DNA from: Candidatus Barnesiella excrementavium
GTDB taxonomy: Bacteria; Bacteroidota; Bacteroidia; Bacteroidales; Barnesiellaceae
Direction: 5' to 3'
Assembly (NCBI GenBank): GCA_019115485.1
Contig: DXDM01000044.1
Location: forward strand, 1 to 34,828
Length of the DNA stretch: 34,828 nucleotides
Shown: one piece after another, positions 23,311-31,429 of the stretch
How the letters are laid out: each line of letters opens with the position of its first letter
Numbering within the stretch: the stretch's first letter is position 1
The notes under the pieces: model-generated
Told to the model about the DNA's origin: nothing
What the model saw: only the letters and a program-made list of their open reading frames with translations
The model's database searches: none
Translations under genes and position numbers: made by a program

Positions 23311-24807
23311 TTAGATGATGCGGTGATTCTTGTGCCCTTCGACATAGATGGCGCTGAACGGCCGTGCCGGACACAGGTTCTCGCAGGTGCCGCAGCCGAT
23401 GCAACGCTCCACGTTCACGACCGGAATCTTGGGCGAGTCGGCCACGTCGGGGTTCGAGGCGACCATCTGAATGGCGCCGGTGGGGCAGTGGCGGGCACAG
23501 TTGCCGCAATCCACCCCGTCGGTCAGGGGCACGCAGTTCTCCTTTACCCACACGGCATGGCCTATCTGTATGCTCGATTTCTCGGCCACGGTGATGGGGC
23601 GAATGGCGCCGGTGGGGCACACCTCGGAGCAGCGGGTGCACTCGGGTCGGCAATAGCCCCGCTCATACGACATCTCGGGTTGCATGAAGGTCATCAGGTT
23701 GCCCGAGGGGCGCAGCACCTGATTGGGACAACTCGATATGCACAGCTGGCAGGCCGTGCAGTGCTGGGCCAGATGCGCGGCACTCTGCGACCCCGGCGGG
23801 GTGATGGGGGTTGCCCGTTTGGGAACCTTCTTCTCCTCGATAACGGCCAGTCCGCCGTCGACCTTCATCTCCTGGGCTTTCAGCAGGGCGCTGCCGGCCA
23901 ATACACCGGTGAGCGTCAGAAACTCCCGACGGGAGTTGTTGCCCGTCTGCTTTTCGGGTGCGTCCGGTTGTCCGGCCTTTTTAGCAGCCCGGGTGCGGGG
24001 CACGTAGTGAATGGCATGTTGGGTGCATCGGTCTATGCAGTCCATGCACACCACGCAACGGCTGTAATCGATGGCGTGGTTCTTGGCATCGATGCACGAG
24101 GCTTTGCAGTTGCGGGCACACGTCTGGCAGCCGTTGCAGCGGGTTGTGTCGATGGTGGGGCGGAAGAGCGAGAAGCGCGACAGCAGCCCCAGCGTGGTGC
24201 CTACCGGGCAGATGGTGTTGCAGTAGGTGCGTCCGTTGCGCCAGGCCAGCACGACGATGACCACCAGCGTGACGATGGCGATGATGAGCGAAGGGAGGCT
24301 TTTGAGCCACACCTCGGTCGAGTAGAAGGCGTAGCTGTCCATGCGCTCGGCCAGGAGAGCCAGCAGGTTGTTGCCCCATCGGTAAACCGGGGCAAAGAGG
24401 TTGGTGGCTATGCGGCCGTAGGCGCTGTATGGTGCGATGAGGGCGGCCCAGGAGGCAAACCCGGCAACCAGTGCGGCGATGAAGATGACCAGCATGCCGT
24501 AGCGCAACCACGAGAGGGCACGCGAGTAGCGGAACCGATGTTTCTTGCGTTTGCCGGCTATCCACGAGACGATGTCTTGAAACACGCCCAGCGGGCAGAT
24601 GACCGAACAGTAGATGCGCCCGAAGAGCAGGGTCAGAGCCACGAGCAGGACAATGACGCCCACGTTCAAGGCCAGTATGGCCGGCAGGAACTGTATCCGG
24701 GCCAGCCACCCGAACCACAGGTGCAGCGTTCCCGTAAAGTCGAGGAACAACAGGGTGATGAGCGCAAAACAGATAGTAGCAGCGACTATTCTGATTTTTC
24801 GTAACAT
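23311..24807 (-). CDS. NapH-like membrane polyferredoxin fused to a NapG-like ferredoxin with internal Tat motif
   Basis: This 498-residue protein is the first gene of the redox operon. Residues 1-190 hold about four membrane helices and two CxxxCP motifs (C67/C71, C196/C200), as in NapH/NosR-type quinol-linked proteins. Two [4Fe-4S] sites follow (C224, 227, 230, 234 and C251, 254, 257, 261). Residues 292-310 (SRREFLTLTGVLAGSALL) form an internal twin-arginine-like signal. After it come up to four more clusters (C350, 353, 356, 360; C386, 390, 393, 397; C425, 434, 437, 441; C469, 472, 475, 479), as in NapG/MauM. The likely role is to pass electrons from quinol, or a cytoplasmic donor, across the membrane to the exported reductase encoded next. 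The fusion layout is visible; the direction of electron flow and the final topology are inferred. Confidence 0.85.
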   Translation of the reverse strand: MLRKIRIVAATICFALITLLFLDFTGTLHLWFGWLARIQFLPAILALNVGVIVLLVALTLLFGRIYCSVICPLGVFQDIVSWIAGKRKKHRFRYSRALSWLRYGMLVIFIAALVAGFASWAALIAPYSAYGRIATNLFAPVYRWGNNLLALLAERMDSYAFYSTEVWLKSLPSLIIAIVTLVVIVVLAWRNGRTYCNTICPVGTTLGLLSRFSLFRPTIDTTRCNGCQTCARNCKASCIDAKNHAIDYSRCVVCMDCIDRCTQHAIHYVPRTRAAKKAGQPDAPEKQTGNNSRREFLTLTGVLAGSALLKAQEMKVDGGLAVIEEKKVPKRATPITPPGSQSAAHLAQHCTACQLCISSCPNQVLRPSGNLMTFMQPEMSYERGYCRPECTRCSEVCPTGAIRPITVAEKSSIQIGHAVWVKENCVPLTDGVDCGNCARHCPTGAIQMVASNPDVADSPKIPVVNVERCIGCGTCENLCPARPFSAIYVEGHKNHRII

Positions 24808-25186
24808 AGAAGTTTGTTTTTACAGTTAAATGATGTGAGTCGTGATGATTTTCCACAGATAAAAATCACCTACGAAAATACGCAAAGATTTTTTTAATTT
24901 TGGGAATCGGTCTGCGAGAAAAGTCACTTTTTATAAATTTTTCTTACACTTTTCTCTCCCATGGGGCTATTCGTGCACATTTGTGCAGAAGAAAGCTTTT
25001 CTTCCCGCCTTTGCGGTAACACGCATCTCGTCTATCTTTTCGCTTACAAAGGTAGGGAGGCAATGCGGGATTGGAGGTAGACAAATTACGGATAGTTGTA
25101 CCCCGTTTACCGATTGTCGGTTTGGAGGCAGGAGTTATACTTTTTTATCTGTCGGGCCGTTTTAAATTATAGATAAAAATTGAAAT
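24808..25186. promoter_or_regulatory. 379-bp divergent promoter region, redox operon / Nudix gene
   Basis: No gene is supported here. On the minus strand TACCTTTG (25047-25054) matches the -7 consensus exactly and would give a leader of about 235 nt; AATCTTTG (24883-24890) is a second, closer candidate with one mismatch. A palindrome TGCACA-tt-TGTGCA lies at 24974-24987. I found no convincing promoter for the Nudix gene. Confidence 0.4.
24974..24987. promoter_or_regulatory. Candidate operator palindrome
   Basis: TGCACATTTGTGCA is a perfect 6-2-6 inverted repeat. It lies downstream of the far minus-strand -7 candidate and upstream of the near one, so a dimeric regulator could act there on the redox operon. 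No regulator gene is adjacent. Confidence 0.3.
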
Positions 25187-25819
25187 ATGGAATCATCTGC
25201 AAGTGAAAGCCCTGCCTGGCTCGACTGGGCCAAGGAGTTACAATTTATTGCGCAAGCCGGATTGACCTACTCGAAAGATCCGTTTGACTTGGAGCGCTTC
25301 CAGCGAATACGCGATATTTCGGCCGAGATTATGAGTCGTCACACCGGTCTTCCGTATGAGCAGGTGAGGCATCTGTTTTGTAGCGAGGTCGGCTTTCAAA
25401 CGCCCAAACTGGATACCCGGGCGGCTATTTTCAAAGACGGAAAAATTTTACTGGTCGAGGAGCGCGACGGCTCCTGGTCGCTCCCGGGCGGGTGGGTCGA
25501 TGTGAATCAAACCCTTAAAACAAATACTGAAAAAGAGGTCCTCGAAGAGGCTGGTCTCGAAGTCGAGGTTGTGCGCCTGTTGGCTCTGCAAGATCGCAAT
25601 TTGCATAACCGACCTCCGTATGCTTACAATGTATGTAAAGCCTTTTTCCTCTGTCGGGTTAAGCAGGGGGCTTTTCGCCCTAATACCGAGACGTTGGGAA
25701 GCGGCTATTTTGCGTTGGACGAGTTGCCTCTTCTCTCGGAAGATAAAGTTACCCGCGAGCAAATAGCCCTCTGCTTTGAAGCGGCTCGTCGCGAATTTTG
25801 GGAGGTTCCTTTCGATTGA
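25187..25819 (+). CDS. Nudix hydrolase with N-terminal helical domain
   Basis: This 210-residue protein has an N-terminal region (about 1-60, WLDWAKELQFIAQAGLTYSKDPFDLERF...) of the type that precedes some Nudix hydrolases (Nudix_hydro_N), then a Nudix fold at about 65-200. Proteins of this layout hydrolyse nucleoside diphosphates linked to another moiety, often ADP-ribose-like or CDP-alcohol compounds. The Nudix box starts at GGWVDVN and ends KEVLEEAGL. The metal-binding ExxEE glutamates are kept, but the consensus first Glu is Gln and the consensus Arg of REVxEE is Lys. It is cytoplasmic, monocistronic, and divergent from the redox operon. Substrate cannot be told from sequence. Confidence 0.85.
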   Translation: MESSASESPAWLDWAKELQFIAQAGLTYSKDPFDLERFQRIRDISAEIMSRHTGLPYEQVRHLFCSEVGFQTPKLDTRAAIFKDGKILLVEERDGSWSLPGGWVDVNQTLKTNTEKEVLEEAGLEVEVVRLLALQDRNLHNRPPYAYNVCKAFFLCRVKQGAFRPNTETLGSGYFALDELPLLSEDKVTREQIALCFEAARREFWEVPFD

Positions 25820-25947
25820 ACAGGATTTTGAAAGATAAGTGGGTAATGCTTGACTAATCGGTTGATATAGAAAGCTAATTGTAGTTATAAATTATAATTG
25901 AGAAGAAATTTTTTTGAGAAAAATGGTGCTGATATTCCAATTTTTTG

Positions 25948-25955
25948 TACCTTTG
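25948..25955 (+). promoter_or_regulatory. Candidate -7 element of the efflux operon
   Basis: TACCTTTG followed by CACC fits TAnnTTTG exactly, with an AT-rich run before it. The -33 region has only a weak TGGTG match. Transcription would begin near 25962, leaving a leader of about 200 nt before the TolC-like gene. Confidence 0.45.
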
Positions 25956-25989
25956 CACCCCGAATGGAGTATATTGCTCCATCAGACCG

Positions 25990-26088
25990 ATGAAACAGAA
26001 TACAATCTATCGCAATTACATCTTTCGTAGTGGAGTATTGACGAAACTCGATTCGTTTCACCAATGGGGAATGGCCAATTCCGATTGA
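25990..26088 (+). CDS. Possible 32-residue leader peptide
   Basis: An ATG at 25990 opens 32 codons ending in TGA at 26086-26088, reading MKQNTIYRNYIFRSGVLT and on to a tail FHQWGMANSD. It lies wholly within the predicted leader, 73 bp before the efflux operon, and covers the arms of two leader hairpins. Translation could therefore change the fold. No strong ribosome site precedes it, but Bacteroidota often lack one. A frame this short can arise by chance. Confidence 0.3.
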   Translation: MKQNTIYRNYIFRSGVLTKLDSFHQWGMANSD

Positions 26089-26161
26089 TAAATAGCCCAG
26101 GTCGATACATCTTTTTTCAGTAGTTAATTCCATTTTTTTTAATTCATAAATTTTTTTACGC

Positions 26162-27481
26162 ATGAACAAATTCTATTTGTCCATAGCGGTGCTGTGTGCA
26201 TCGTTATGTGCAGGTGGCGCATGTGCTCAGGAGCCGGTTCGGCGTGTGTATACGCTGGACGAAATTTTTGCTCTGGCCGACCGCAACAGCAAGTCGTTGC
26301 GCCCCTCGTTTACTGCAATCGACGAGGCCCGCGAGGCGGTGAGAGTCGCCAAAAACGACCGTCTGCCCGATATTGATGCCTCGTTGTCGTTCAGCTATTT
26401 GGGCGACGGCACGATGATGGAGCGTGATTTCACGCAGGTAGAGCGTGCACCCATGCCTCACTTGGAAAATAATTTTGCCTTGGAAGTATCACAGATTATC
26501 TATTCGGGCGGCGCTGTCTCCAACGGTATCGCCATAGCACAGTTGCAGGAGGAGAATGCCCGGCTCGACTGGGCCAAGGACCGCAACAAGGTGCGCTTCC
26601 TGCTGGCCGGTTACTACTTCGACCTGTTCAAGCAGCTCAATCTGATTAAGGTCTATGAGCAGAATATTGAGCAGACCCGTCAGCTGTTGAAGGACATTCG
26701 GGCCAAACAGGGCGAGGGACTGGCGTTGAAAAACGACATTACCCGGTATGAACTGCTCCTCTCCGATCTCGAATTTACCGTGGTGCAGATCAAGAATACG
26801 CTGGGCATTCTCAACCGCAACCTGGTGACCAATCTGGGTCTCGACGAGTCGGTATGGATTGAGCCCGATACCACCCTGCTGTCGCGCACGCTGCCGGTTG
26901 GCGATGTGGCCTACTGGCAGAACGAGGCGATGACCAATTCGCCCGAATTGAAGCAGTTGGCCCTGGCCGTCAAGATGAACAAACATCAGGACAAGATTGT
27001 GAAATCGGACCGCCTGCCCAAGATTGCCCTCATGGCGGGTAACCACTTCGACGGCCCCATTACCATCGAGGTGCCGCCTATCGACAAGAATTTCAACTAC
27101 TGGTATGTGGGCGTGGGCATCAGCTACAACCTGGCCTCGCTCTACAAGACCAACAAGGCGGCCAGTCGCAGCAAGCTGACGATACGCCGCACGCAGGAGC
27201 GATATGACGATGCGAGCGAGCAGACCGGCCTGGCCGTGCAGGCGGCCTATGTGCGCTACATCGAAGCCTACGAGCAGCTGAATACCCGTAAGAAGAATGT
27301 GGAGTTGGCCGGACAGAACTATGCCGTAATCGAGAACCGATACAAGAACGAACTCTCGCTCATCACCGACATGCTCGATGCCAGTAACGCCAAGCTATCG
27401 GCCGAGGTGCAGCTGGCCAATGCGCAAATCGACATCGCTTTCAATTATTACAAACTTCTTTATTTAACAGGTACATTATAA
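26162..27481 (+). CDS. TolC-family outer-membrane efflux protein
   Basis: This 439-residue protein forms the outer-membrane channel of a tripartite exporter. It has a signal peptide (MNKFYLSIAVLCASLCAGGACA), then the long helical TolC/OEP repeats: residues about 25-235 (YTLDEIFALADRNSKSLRPS...) and 245-435 (WQNEAMTNSPELKQLALAVKMN...). The NNFALEVSQIIYSGG segment corresponds to the first beta strands of the channel, and the repeat ends with DMLDASNAKLSAEVQLANAQIDIAFNYYKLLYLTG, typical of the family end. The adaptor gene starts 13 bp downstream and the MFS pump gene overlaps it, so all three are one operon with the channel gene first, an arrangement common in Bacteroidota. The substrate is unknown. 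Confidence 0.9.
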   Translation: MNKFYLSIAVLCASLCAGGACAQEPVRRVYTLDEIFALADRNSKSLRPSFTAIDEAREAVRVAKNDRLPDIDASLSFSYLGDGTMMERDFTQVERAPMPHLENNFALEVSQIIYSGGAVSNGIAIAQLQEENARLDWAKDRNKVRFLLAGYYFDLFKQLNLIKVYEQNIEQTRQLLKDIRAKQGEGLALKNDITRYELLLSDLEFTVVQIKNTLGILNRNLVTNLGLDESVWIEPDTTLLSRTLPVGDVAYWQNEAMTNSPELKQLALAVKMNKHQDKIVKSDRLPKIALMAGNHFDGPITIEVPPIDKNFNYWYVGVGISYNLASLYKTNKAASRSKLTIRRTQERYDDASEQTGLAVQAAYVRYIEAYEQLNTRKKNVELAGQNYAVIENRYKNELSLITDMLDASNAKLSAEVQLANAQIDIAFNYYKLLYLTGTL

Positions 27482-27494
27482 ATCGTTTACAGTC

Positions 27495-28550
27495 ATGAAT
27501 AAGAGAACTCGCAAAATAGTATTCAACGTTATTGTCATCACCTTGCTGGTGATAGGTTTTGTGTGGGTGTGCTCGCGGTTCGTCCATCTGGGGCGGGTCG
27601 AGTATACCGACAATGCGCAGGTGCGGCAGCATATCGTACCGGTGAACAGCCGGTTGCAGGGCTTTATCAAGAAAATCTATTTCGAGGAGTATGCTCCCGA
27701 GCACAAGGGCGATACCCTGCTGCTTATCGAAGATGCCGAGTTTCGTTTGCGGTTGGCTCAGGCCGAGGCCGACTACCAGAATGCCTTGGCCGGGCGCAGC
27801 GCCATGGGCACGGCCGTGTCGACGGCCCACAACAATCTGGCGGTATCCGATGCCGGTATCGAGGAGGCCGAGGTGCTGTTGAAGAATGCCGAGAAGGATT
27901 ATGAGCGGTACAAGAAGCTGCTCTCCGAAGAGGCCGTTACCCAGCAGCAATACGATGGGGTAAAAACCAATTACGAGGCGTTGAAAGCCAAGTATGAGAT
28001 GCTGGTGCGGCAGAGACGGTCGGCCTCGCTGGTGAAAGACGAGCAGGCGCAACGCCTCAGCCAGAACGAGGCTGCCGTGACGGTAGCCGAGGCCGCGCTC
28101 GACCTGGCCCGACTGAATCTGTCGTACACCGTGGTACTGGCGCCTTGCGACGGGGTGACTTCGCGCAAGACCATACAGGAGGGGCAGCTCATTCAGCCGG
28201 GGCAGACGCTGGTGTCGATTGTCGATGAGGCCGAGAAGTGGGTTGTAGCCAACTACAAGGAGACGCAGACGGCCCACATTGCCGAGGGCATGCCGGTCGA
28301 CATGACCATCGATGCCATACCCGGGGTTGTCTACAAGGGTCGGGTACAGTCCCTCTCGAAGGCGACGGGTGCCCAGTATTCGCTGGTACCGCAAGACAAT
28401 TCGGCCGGCAACTTCGTGAAGGTCGAGCAGCGTATCCCGGTGCGTATCGTCTTTTCGGAGGAAAATTCGCCCGAGAATATGGACCGGCTGCGGGCCGGAC
28501 TGAACGTGGAGTGTGAGGTAAAGTATCGCGACCATGACTCCGCTCGATGA
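27495..28550 (+). CDS. HlyD/EmrA-type membrane-fusion adaptor
   Basis: This 351-residue periplasmic adaptor links the MFS pump to the TolC-like channel. An N-terminal anchor helix spans about residues 9-28 (VFNVIVITLLVIGFVWVC). The EmrA-type motif YTDNAQVRQHIVPVNSRLQG follows, then a long coiled-coil hairpin (about 80-195) and a lipoyl half-motif (LAPCDGVTSRKTIQEGQLIQPGQ). The C-terminal part has AGNFVKVEQRIPVRIVF, matching the GNFVKVxQRxPV signature of EmrA proteins that pair with 14-helix MFS pumps. Its last 17 bases overlap the pump gene, so their translation is coupled. The role in export is well supported; the exported compound is not known. Confidence 0.9.
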   Translation: MNKRTRKIVFNVIVITLLVIGFVWVCSRFVHLGRVEYTDNAQVRQHIVPVNSRLQGFIKKIYFEEYAPEHKGDTLLLIEDAEFRLRLAQAEADYQNALAGRSAMGTAVSTAHNNLAVSDAGIEEAEVLLKNAEKDYERYKKLLSEEAVTQQQYDGVKTNYEALKAKYEMLVRQRRSASLVKDEQAQRLSQNEAAVTVAEAALDLARLNLSYTVVLAPCDGVTSRKTIQEGQLIQPGQTLVSIVDEAEKWVVANYKETQTAHIAEGMPVDMTIDAIPGVVYKGRVQSLSKATGAQYSLVPQDNSAGNFVKVEQRIPVRIVFSEENSPENMDRLRAGLNVECEVKYRDHDSAR

Positions 28551-30138
28551 CTTGATGCGCCGGGTGCCCGCCTTCAAGGTGTGGGTACCCATGTGGGCGC
28601 GGGTGGTGTCGTTCCTCTTCTGCATACTGGTGTTCCAGTGTTCGGGGGGAATCTACCTCTCGTCGGTGAGCGAGATGATGGGGGCCACGACGCTCATGCA
28701 GGAGGATATCCTCATGGCGGGATATGCCTCGTTCATCGGTATCACGATGATATTCCCCGTGCTCTTCCGGTTGAAATTCCGACTGCCGACGCGCACCATT
28801 CTGCCGGTAGTGGCCGTGGGGCTCATCGTGGGAAATCTTATCACCATGTCGACCGACAGCCTGCTGGTGCTCTCCATTACCTGCTTCTTCACGGGGGCGC
28901 TGCGCATGTGGGGAACCTTCGAGTGCTTCTCGTCGATACAGTTGCGCATCACCCCCACGCGTAACTTTGCCGTCTTCTTCCCGGTCATCTACCTCACGGT
29001 GTTTGGTTGCATACAACTCTCGGGGTTGGCCACCACCTACCTTACCTATTTTTACAGCTGGCACTACATGCACTACCTGGCCGTGGGGCTGTTGCTGATG
29101 GTGATTGTCCTGTCGCTGTGGCTGCTGCGCCCCTTCTACCTGCGTCCGCCGCTGCCGCTTTTCGGCATCGACTGGCTGGGGGCTATCCTGTGGAGCGTGG
29201 TGCTGCTGCTCATCACCTTTGCCTTCAACTACGGCGACTATTACGACTGGTTCGATTCGCCCTACATACGGTTGGCGCTGGTGTGTGCCGGGCTCTTCCT
29301 CTTCCTGAGCCTGCAACGCATGTGGCACATACGCCATGCCTATATCGAGAACGACACCTTCAAGTATCGGAATTTCGGCACGGTGGTGCTTCTCTTCTTT
29401 GCCCTCAACTGCCTGTCGGCCACCTCGACGGTATTGCAGGGAGCCTTTACCGGGGGAATACTCCACTACGACACGCTCAACGCCATTTCGCTGAACGTGC
29501 CCGGCCTGTTGGGTGTGGCTGCGGGAGCCCTCCTCTCGTGGCTTTTTCTGGCCCGGTGGCAGATGAGTTATAAGACGGCCACCTTCATCGGCTTTGTGCT
29601 GATGGTCGCCTATCAGGTGCTTATGTATTTCCTGATTTCGCCCGACATGAATATCGAGCGGCTCTATCTGCCCCTTTTCCTGAAAAATGCGGGAAACGTG
29701 ATGATTTATGCCGTACTCACTACCTATCTGTCGCAGATTGTCCCCTTCAAGCATTTCTTCCAGGCCCTTTGTGCCGTGGGATTCGTGCGCGAGGGAATAG
29801 GCGGCCCTATCGCTTCGGCACTGGTGGCCCGGGTATTCAAGATGGCGATGCAGTCGAACTACTATACCCTGGGCGGCACGCTCGATGCCGTGAACCCGCT
29901 CACGGAGCAGGTGCCCTTTGCAACCTATTTCGGCGAGTTGCAGCGGCAGGCTACGCTGGTCTCGATCAAGCAGGTGTTCGGGTATGCCGTCTTGCTGGGT
30001 ATACTGTTCCTTCTCTTTATCCTCTTTGCCCGATATACCCGCATCACCCATCGGGTAAAACTCTTCCGGGTACCGGTTGTGGGGCGGTTATTTGCCATCA
30101 ATCTCTCGCGCGAACAATCGGAAGAGAGTGCCCGGTAA
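28534..30138 (+). CDS. MFS efflux transporter, EmrB/DHA2-like
   Basis: This 534-residue inner-membrane protein has about 14 hydrophobic segments, as in drug:proton antiporters of the DHA2 group. Its first helix region (MWARVVSFLFCILVFQCSGGIYLSSVSEMMGA) and a basic loop (FRLKFRLPTRTILP) follow the MFS pattern, though with Bacteroidota-specific sequence and no classic GxLxDRxGRR motif A. A large soluble stretch (MAMQSNYYTLGGTLDAVNPL..., about residues 450-490) precedes the last helix, where EmrB relatives also have an extracytoplasmic loop. The gene begins inside the adaptor gene (17-nt overlap). With the TolC-like and EmrA-like proteins it should pump a substrate, perhaps a drug, bile salt or fatty acid, straight out of the cell. 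The substrate class is a guess. Confidence 0.85.
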   Translation: MTPLDDLMRRVPAFKVWVPMWARVVSFLFCILVFQCSGGIYLSSVSEMMGATTLMQEDILMAGYASFIGITMIFPVLFRLKFRLPTRTILPVVAVGLIVGNLITMSTDSLLVLSITCFFTGALRMWGTFECFSSIQLRITPTRNFAVFFPVIYLTVFGCIQLSGLATTYLTYFYSWHYMHYLAVGLLLMVIVLSLWLLRPFYLRPPLPLFGIDWLGAILWSVVLLLITFAFNYGDYYDWFDSPYIRLALVCAGLFLFLSLQRMWHIRHAYIENDTFKYRNFGTVVLLFFALNCLSATSTVLQGAFTGGILHYDTLNAISLNVPGLLGVAAGALLSWLFLARWQMSYKTATFIGFVLMVAYQVLMYFLISPDMNIERLYLPLFLKNAGNVMIYAVLTTYLSQIVPFKHFFQALCAVGFVREGIGGPIASALVARVFKMAMQSNYYTLGGTLDAVNPLTEQVPFATYFGELQRQATLVSIKQVFGYAVLLGILFLLFILFARYTRITHRVKLFRVPVVGRLFAINLSREQSEESAR

Positions 30139-30159
30139 TGCGGGATAGACTGGATAATG

Positions 30160-30206
30160 GAGAGGCCAAACGTGTATTAAACACGTTTGGCCTCTCTGCT
30201 ATTTTT
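30160..30206 (+). terminator. Long perfect-stem terminator between convergent genes
   Basis: GAGAGGCCAAACGTGT at 30160-30175 pairs perfectly with ACACGTTTGGCCTCTC at 30181-30196 (16 bp, loop ATTAA), followed by TGCTATTTTT. It ends the efflux operon and can also serve the convergent LacI-family gene. Confidence 0.85.
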
Positions 30207-30235
30207 ATATACACCTCATGGAAGAGGAGTAACGG

Positions 30236-31234
30236 TCATGTCGATTCCCGAATAATCAGTTCGGTAGGCAATACCTTGACCTCGGGCTTTGAGTAGGGAT
30301 ATTTGAGTTTCTTGATAAGGAGCTGAGCCGCGGTCTCTCCGATTTCGTGTATGGGTTGTCTGATAGTAGTCAGAGCCGGATCAATAAGAGCCGCAAACGG
30401 TTCGTCGGTATAGCCGGCAACGGCAATGTCGCCGGGTACTGAGACACCTCTCTTTTTTAGGTATTTGATAACGCCGAAAGCCACATTGTCGCACGAGCAG
30501 AATATGGCATCGGGTTTTACTTTCCGCAAAATCTCCTCGGCACATTTAAAACCGCTTTCAATGCTGAAATCCCCATAGAAAATGGAATCTTCGGATAATT
30601 CTATTTTCCCGACATACATGGCATTTCTAAACCCTTTGAGCCGGGTTGAGGCCAGCATGAGATTCTTAGGTCCGGCTATGTATATTATATTTTTGTACCC
30701 TCTCGATATGAGATATTCGGTCATTTTGTAAGACGAGTCGTAATCGTCGACAAGAACCTTGGAGGTGTTGGGAATATCGATGACCCGGTTGAACAGGACG
30801 ACAGGAATATCTTTTTTGTGTAACTGCAAGATATGTTTGTACTGGGTTGTCTCGGTTGTGAGTGACATGATTATACCGTCGACCCGGCTGTTTAACAGAG
30901 ATTTCACGTTTTGCATCTCGGCCTCGTACGATTCGTCCGACTGGCAGATAAGCAGGGAATAACCCTCTTTGGAGGCAATCTCCTGTATCCCGCAGATGGC
31001 TTGTGCATAAAAAGGAATTGTGAAGCTGGGAATGATAACACCGATTCGTTGTGTCTTTTTCTCGCGAAGGCTCTTGGCGATGGGGTTGGGTTCGAAATCC
31101 AGTTCTTTGGCAGCTTCCAGGATTCGTTGCTTGGTTTTGGGATTAATGTCGAAAGAGTCCCGGAAGGCCCGAGATATTGTCGATTTCGAGAGATTAAGCT
31201 TTTGGGCCAATAATTCGATTGTGATTTTTTCCAT
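30236..31234 (-). CDS. LacI-family transcriptional regulator
   Basis: This 332-residue repressor-type protein has a LacI helix-turn-helix at residues 4-24 (ITIELLAQKLNLSKSTISRAF), the hinge helix region near NPIAKSLREKK, and a periplasmic-binding-protein-like sensor domain from about residue 60 (QRIGVIIPSFTIPFYAQAICGIQEIASKEGY to the end). The segment PDAIFCSCDNVAFGVIKYLKKRGVSVPGDIAVAGYTDEPFAALIDPALTTI is the standard core of the family. It lies divergent from a SusC gene across a 388-bp gap with inverted repeats. It therefore probably controls the glycan-use locus that begins there, responding to a sugar. Which sugar is not visible. Confidence 0.9.
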   Translation of the reverse strand: MEKITIELLAQKLNLSKSTISRAFRDSFDINPKTKQRILEAAKELDFEPNPIAKSLREKKTQRIGVIIPSFTIPFYAQAICGIQEIASKEGYSLLICQSDESYEAEMQNVKSLLNSRVDGIIMSLTTETTQYKHILQLHKKDIPVVLFNRVIDIPNTSKVLVDDYDSSYKMTEYLISRGYKNIIYIAGPKNLMLASTRLKGFRNAMYVGKIELSEDSIFYGDFSIESGFKCAEEILRKVKPDAIFCSCDNVAFGVIKYLKKRGVSVPGDIAVAGYTDEPFAALIDPALTTIRQPIHEIGETAAQLLIKKLKYPYSKPEVKVLPTELIIREST

Positions 31235-31429
31235 GGGACTCGTGTAACGCTTGCTGATTAAATTGGAACAAATATACGTTTTTTTGTTGAAAGTAAGTTC
31301 GAGAATAGGGCAATCGGAAAAATGTTTAAACAGCGTTATGAATTGAAAATATAAATATTCATTTTTTTAGAAAAGATGACAACGTGATGTTTAATAAATG
31401 TATGGACATGTGTTAAAAAGGGGATAAAA

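Larger units (their letters stand above)
25820..26161 (+). other. 342-bp gap with promoter and long structured leader of the efflux operon
   Basis: The left part (25820-25940) is AT-rich and shows nothing definite. A -7 element lies at 25948-25955, followed by about 200 nt of leader with hairpins TGGAG-N7-CTCCA (25965-25981), GAAAC/GTTTC (about 26043-26059) and GGAAT-ggcca-ATTCC (26068-26082), and a 32-codon reading frame at 25990-26088. Confidence 0.5.

Noticed and set aside
22006..24804. A 932-codon open frame on the plus strand opposite the redox operon
   Set aside because: It is the mirror of three well-recognised minus-strand genes. Its translation has no domain, only the low-complexity His/Val/Gly/Arg-rich pattern that codon bias produces.
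24983..25165. A 60-codon plus-strand frame before the Nudix gene
   Set aside because: It overlaps probable minus-strand promoter signals, has no ribosome site and no recognisable sequence.
25885..26169. A 94-codon minus-strand frame in the efflux leader
   Set aside because: It spans the plus-strand promoter and leader, has no recognisable features, and its AT-rich content explains the open frame.
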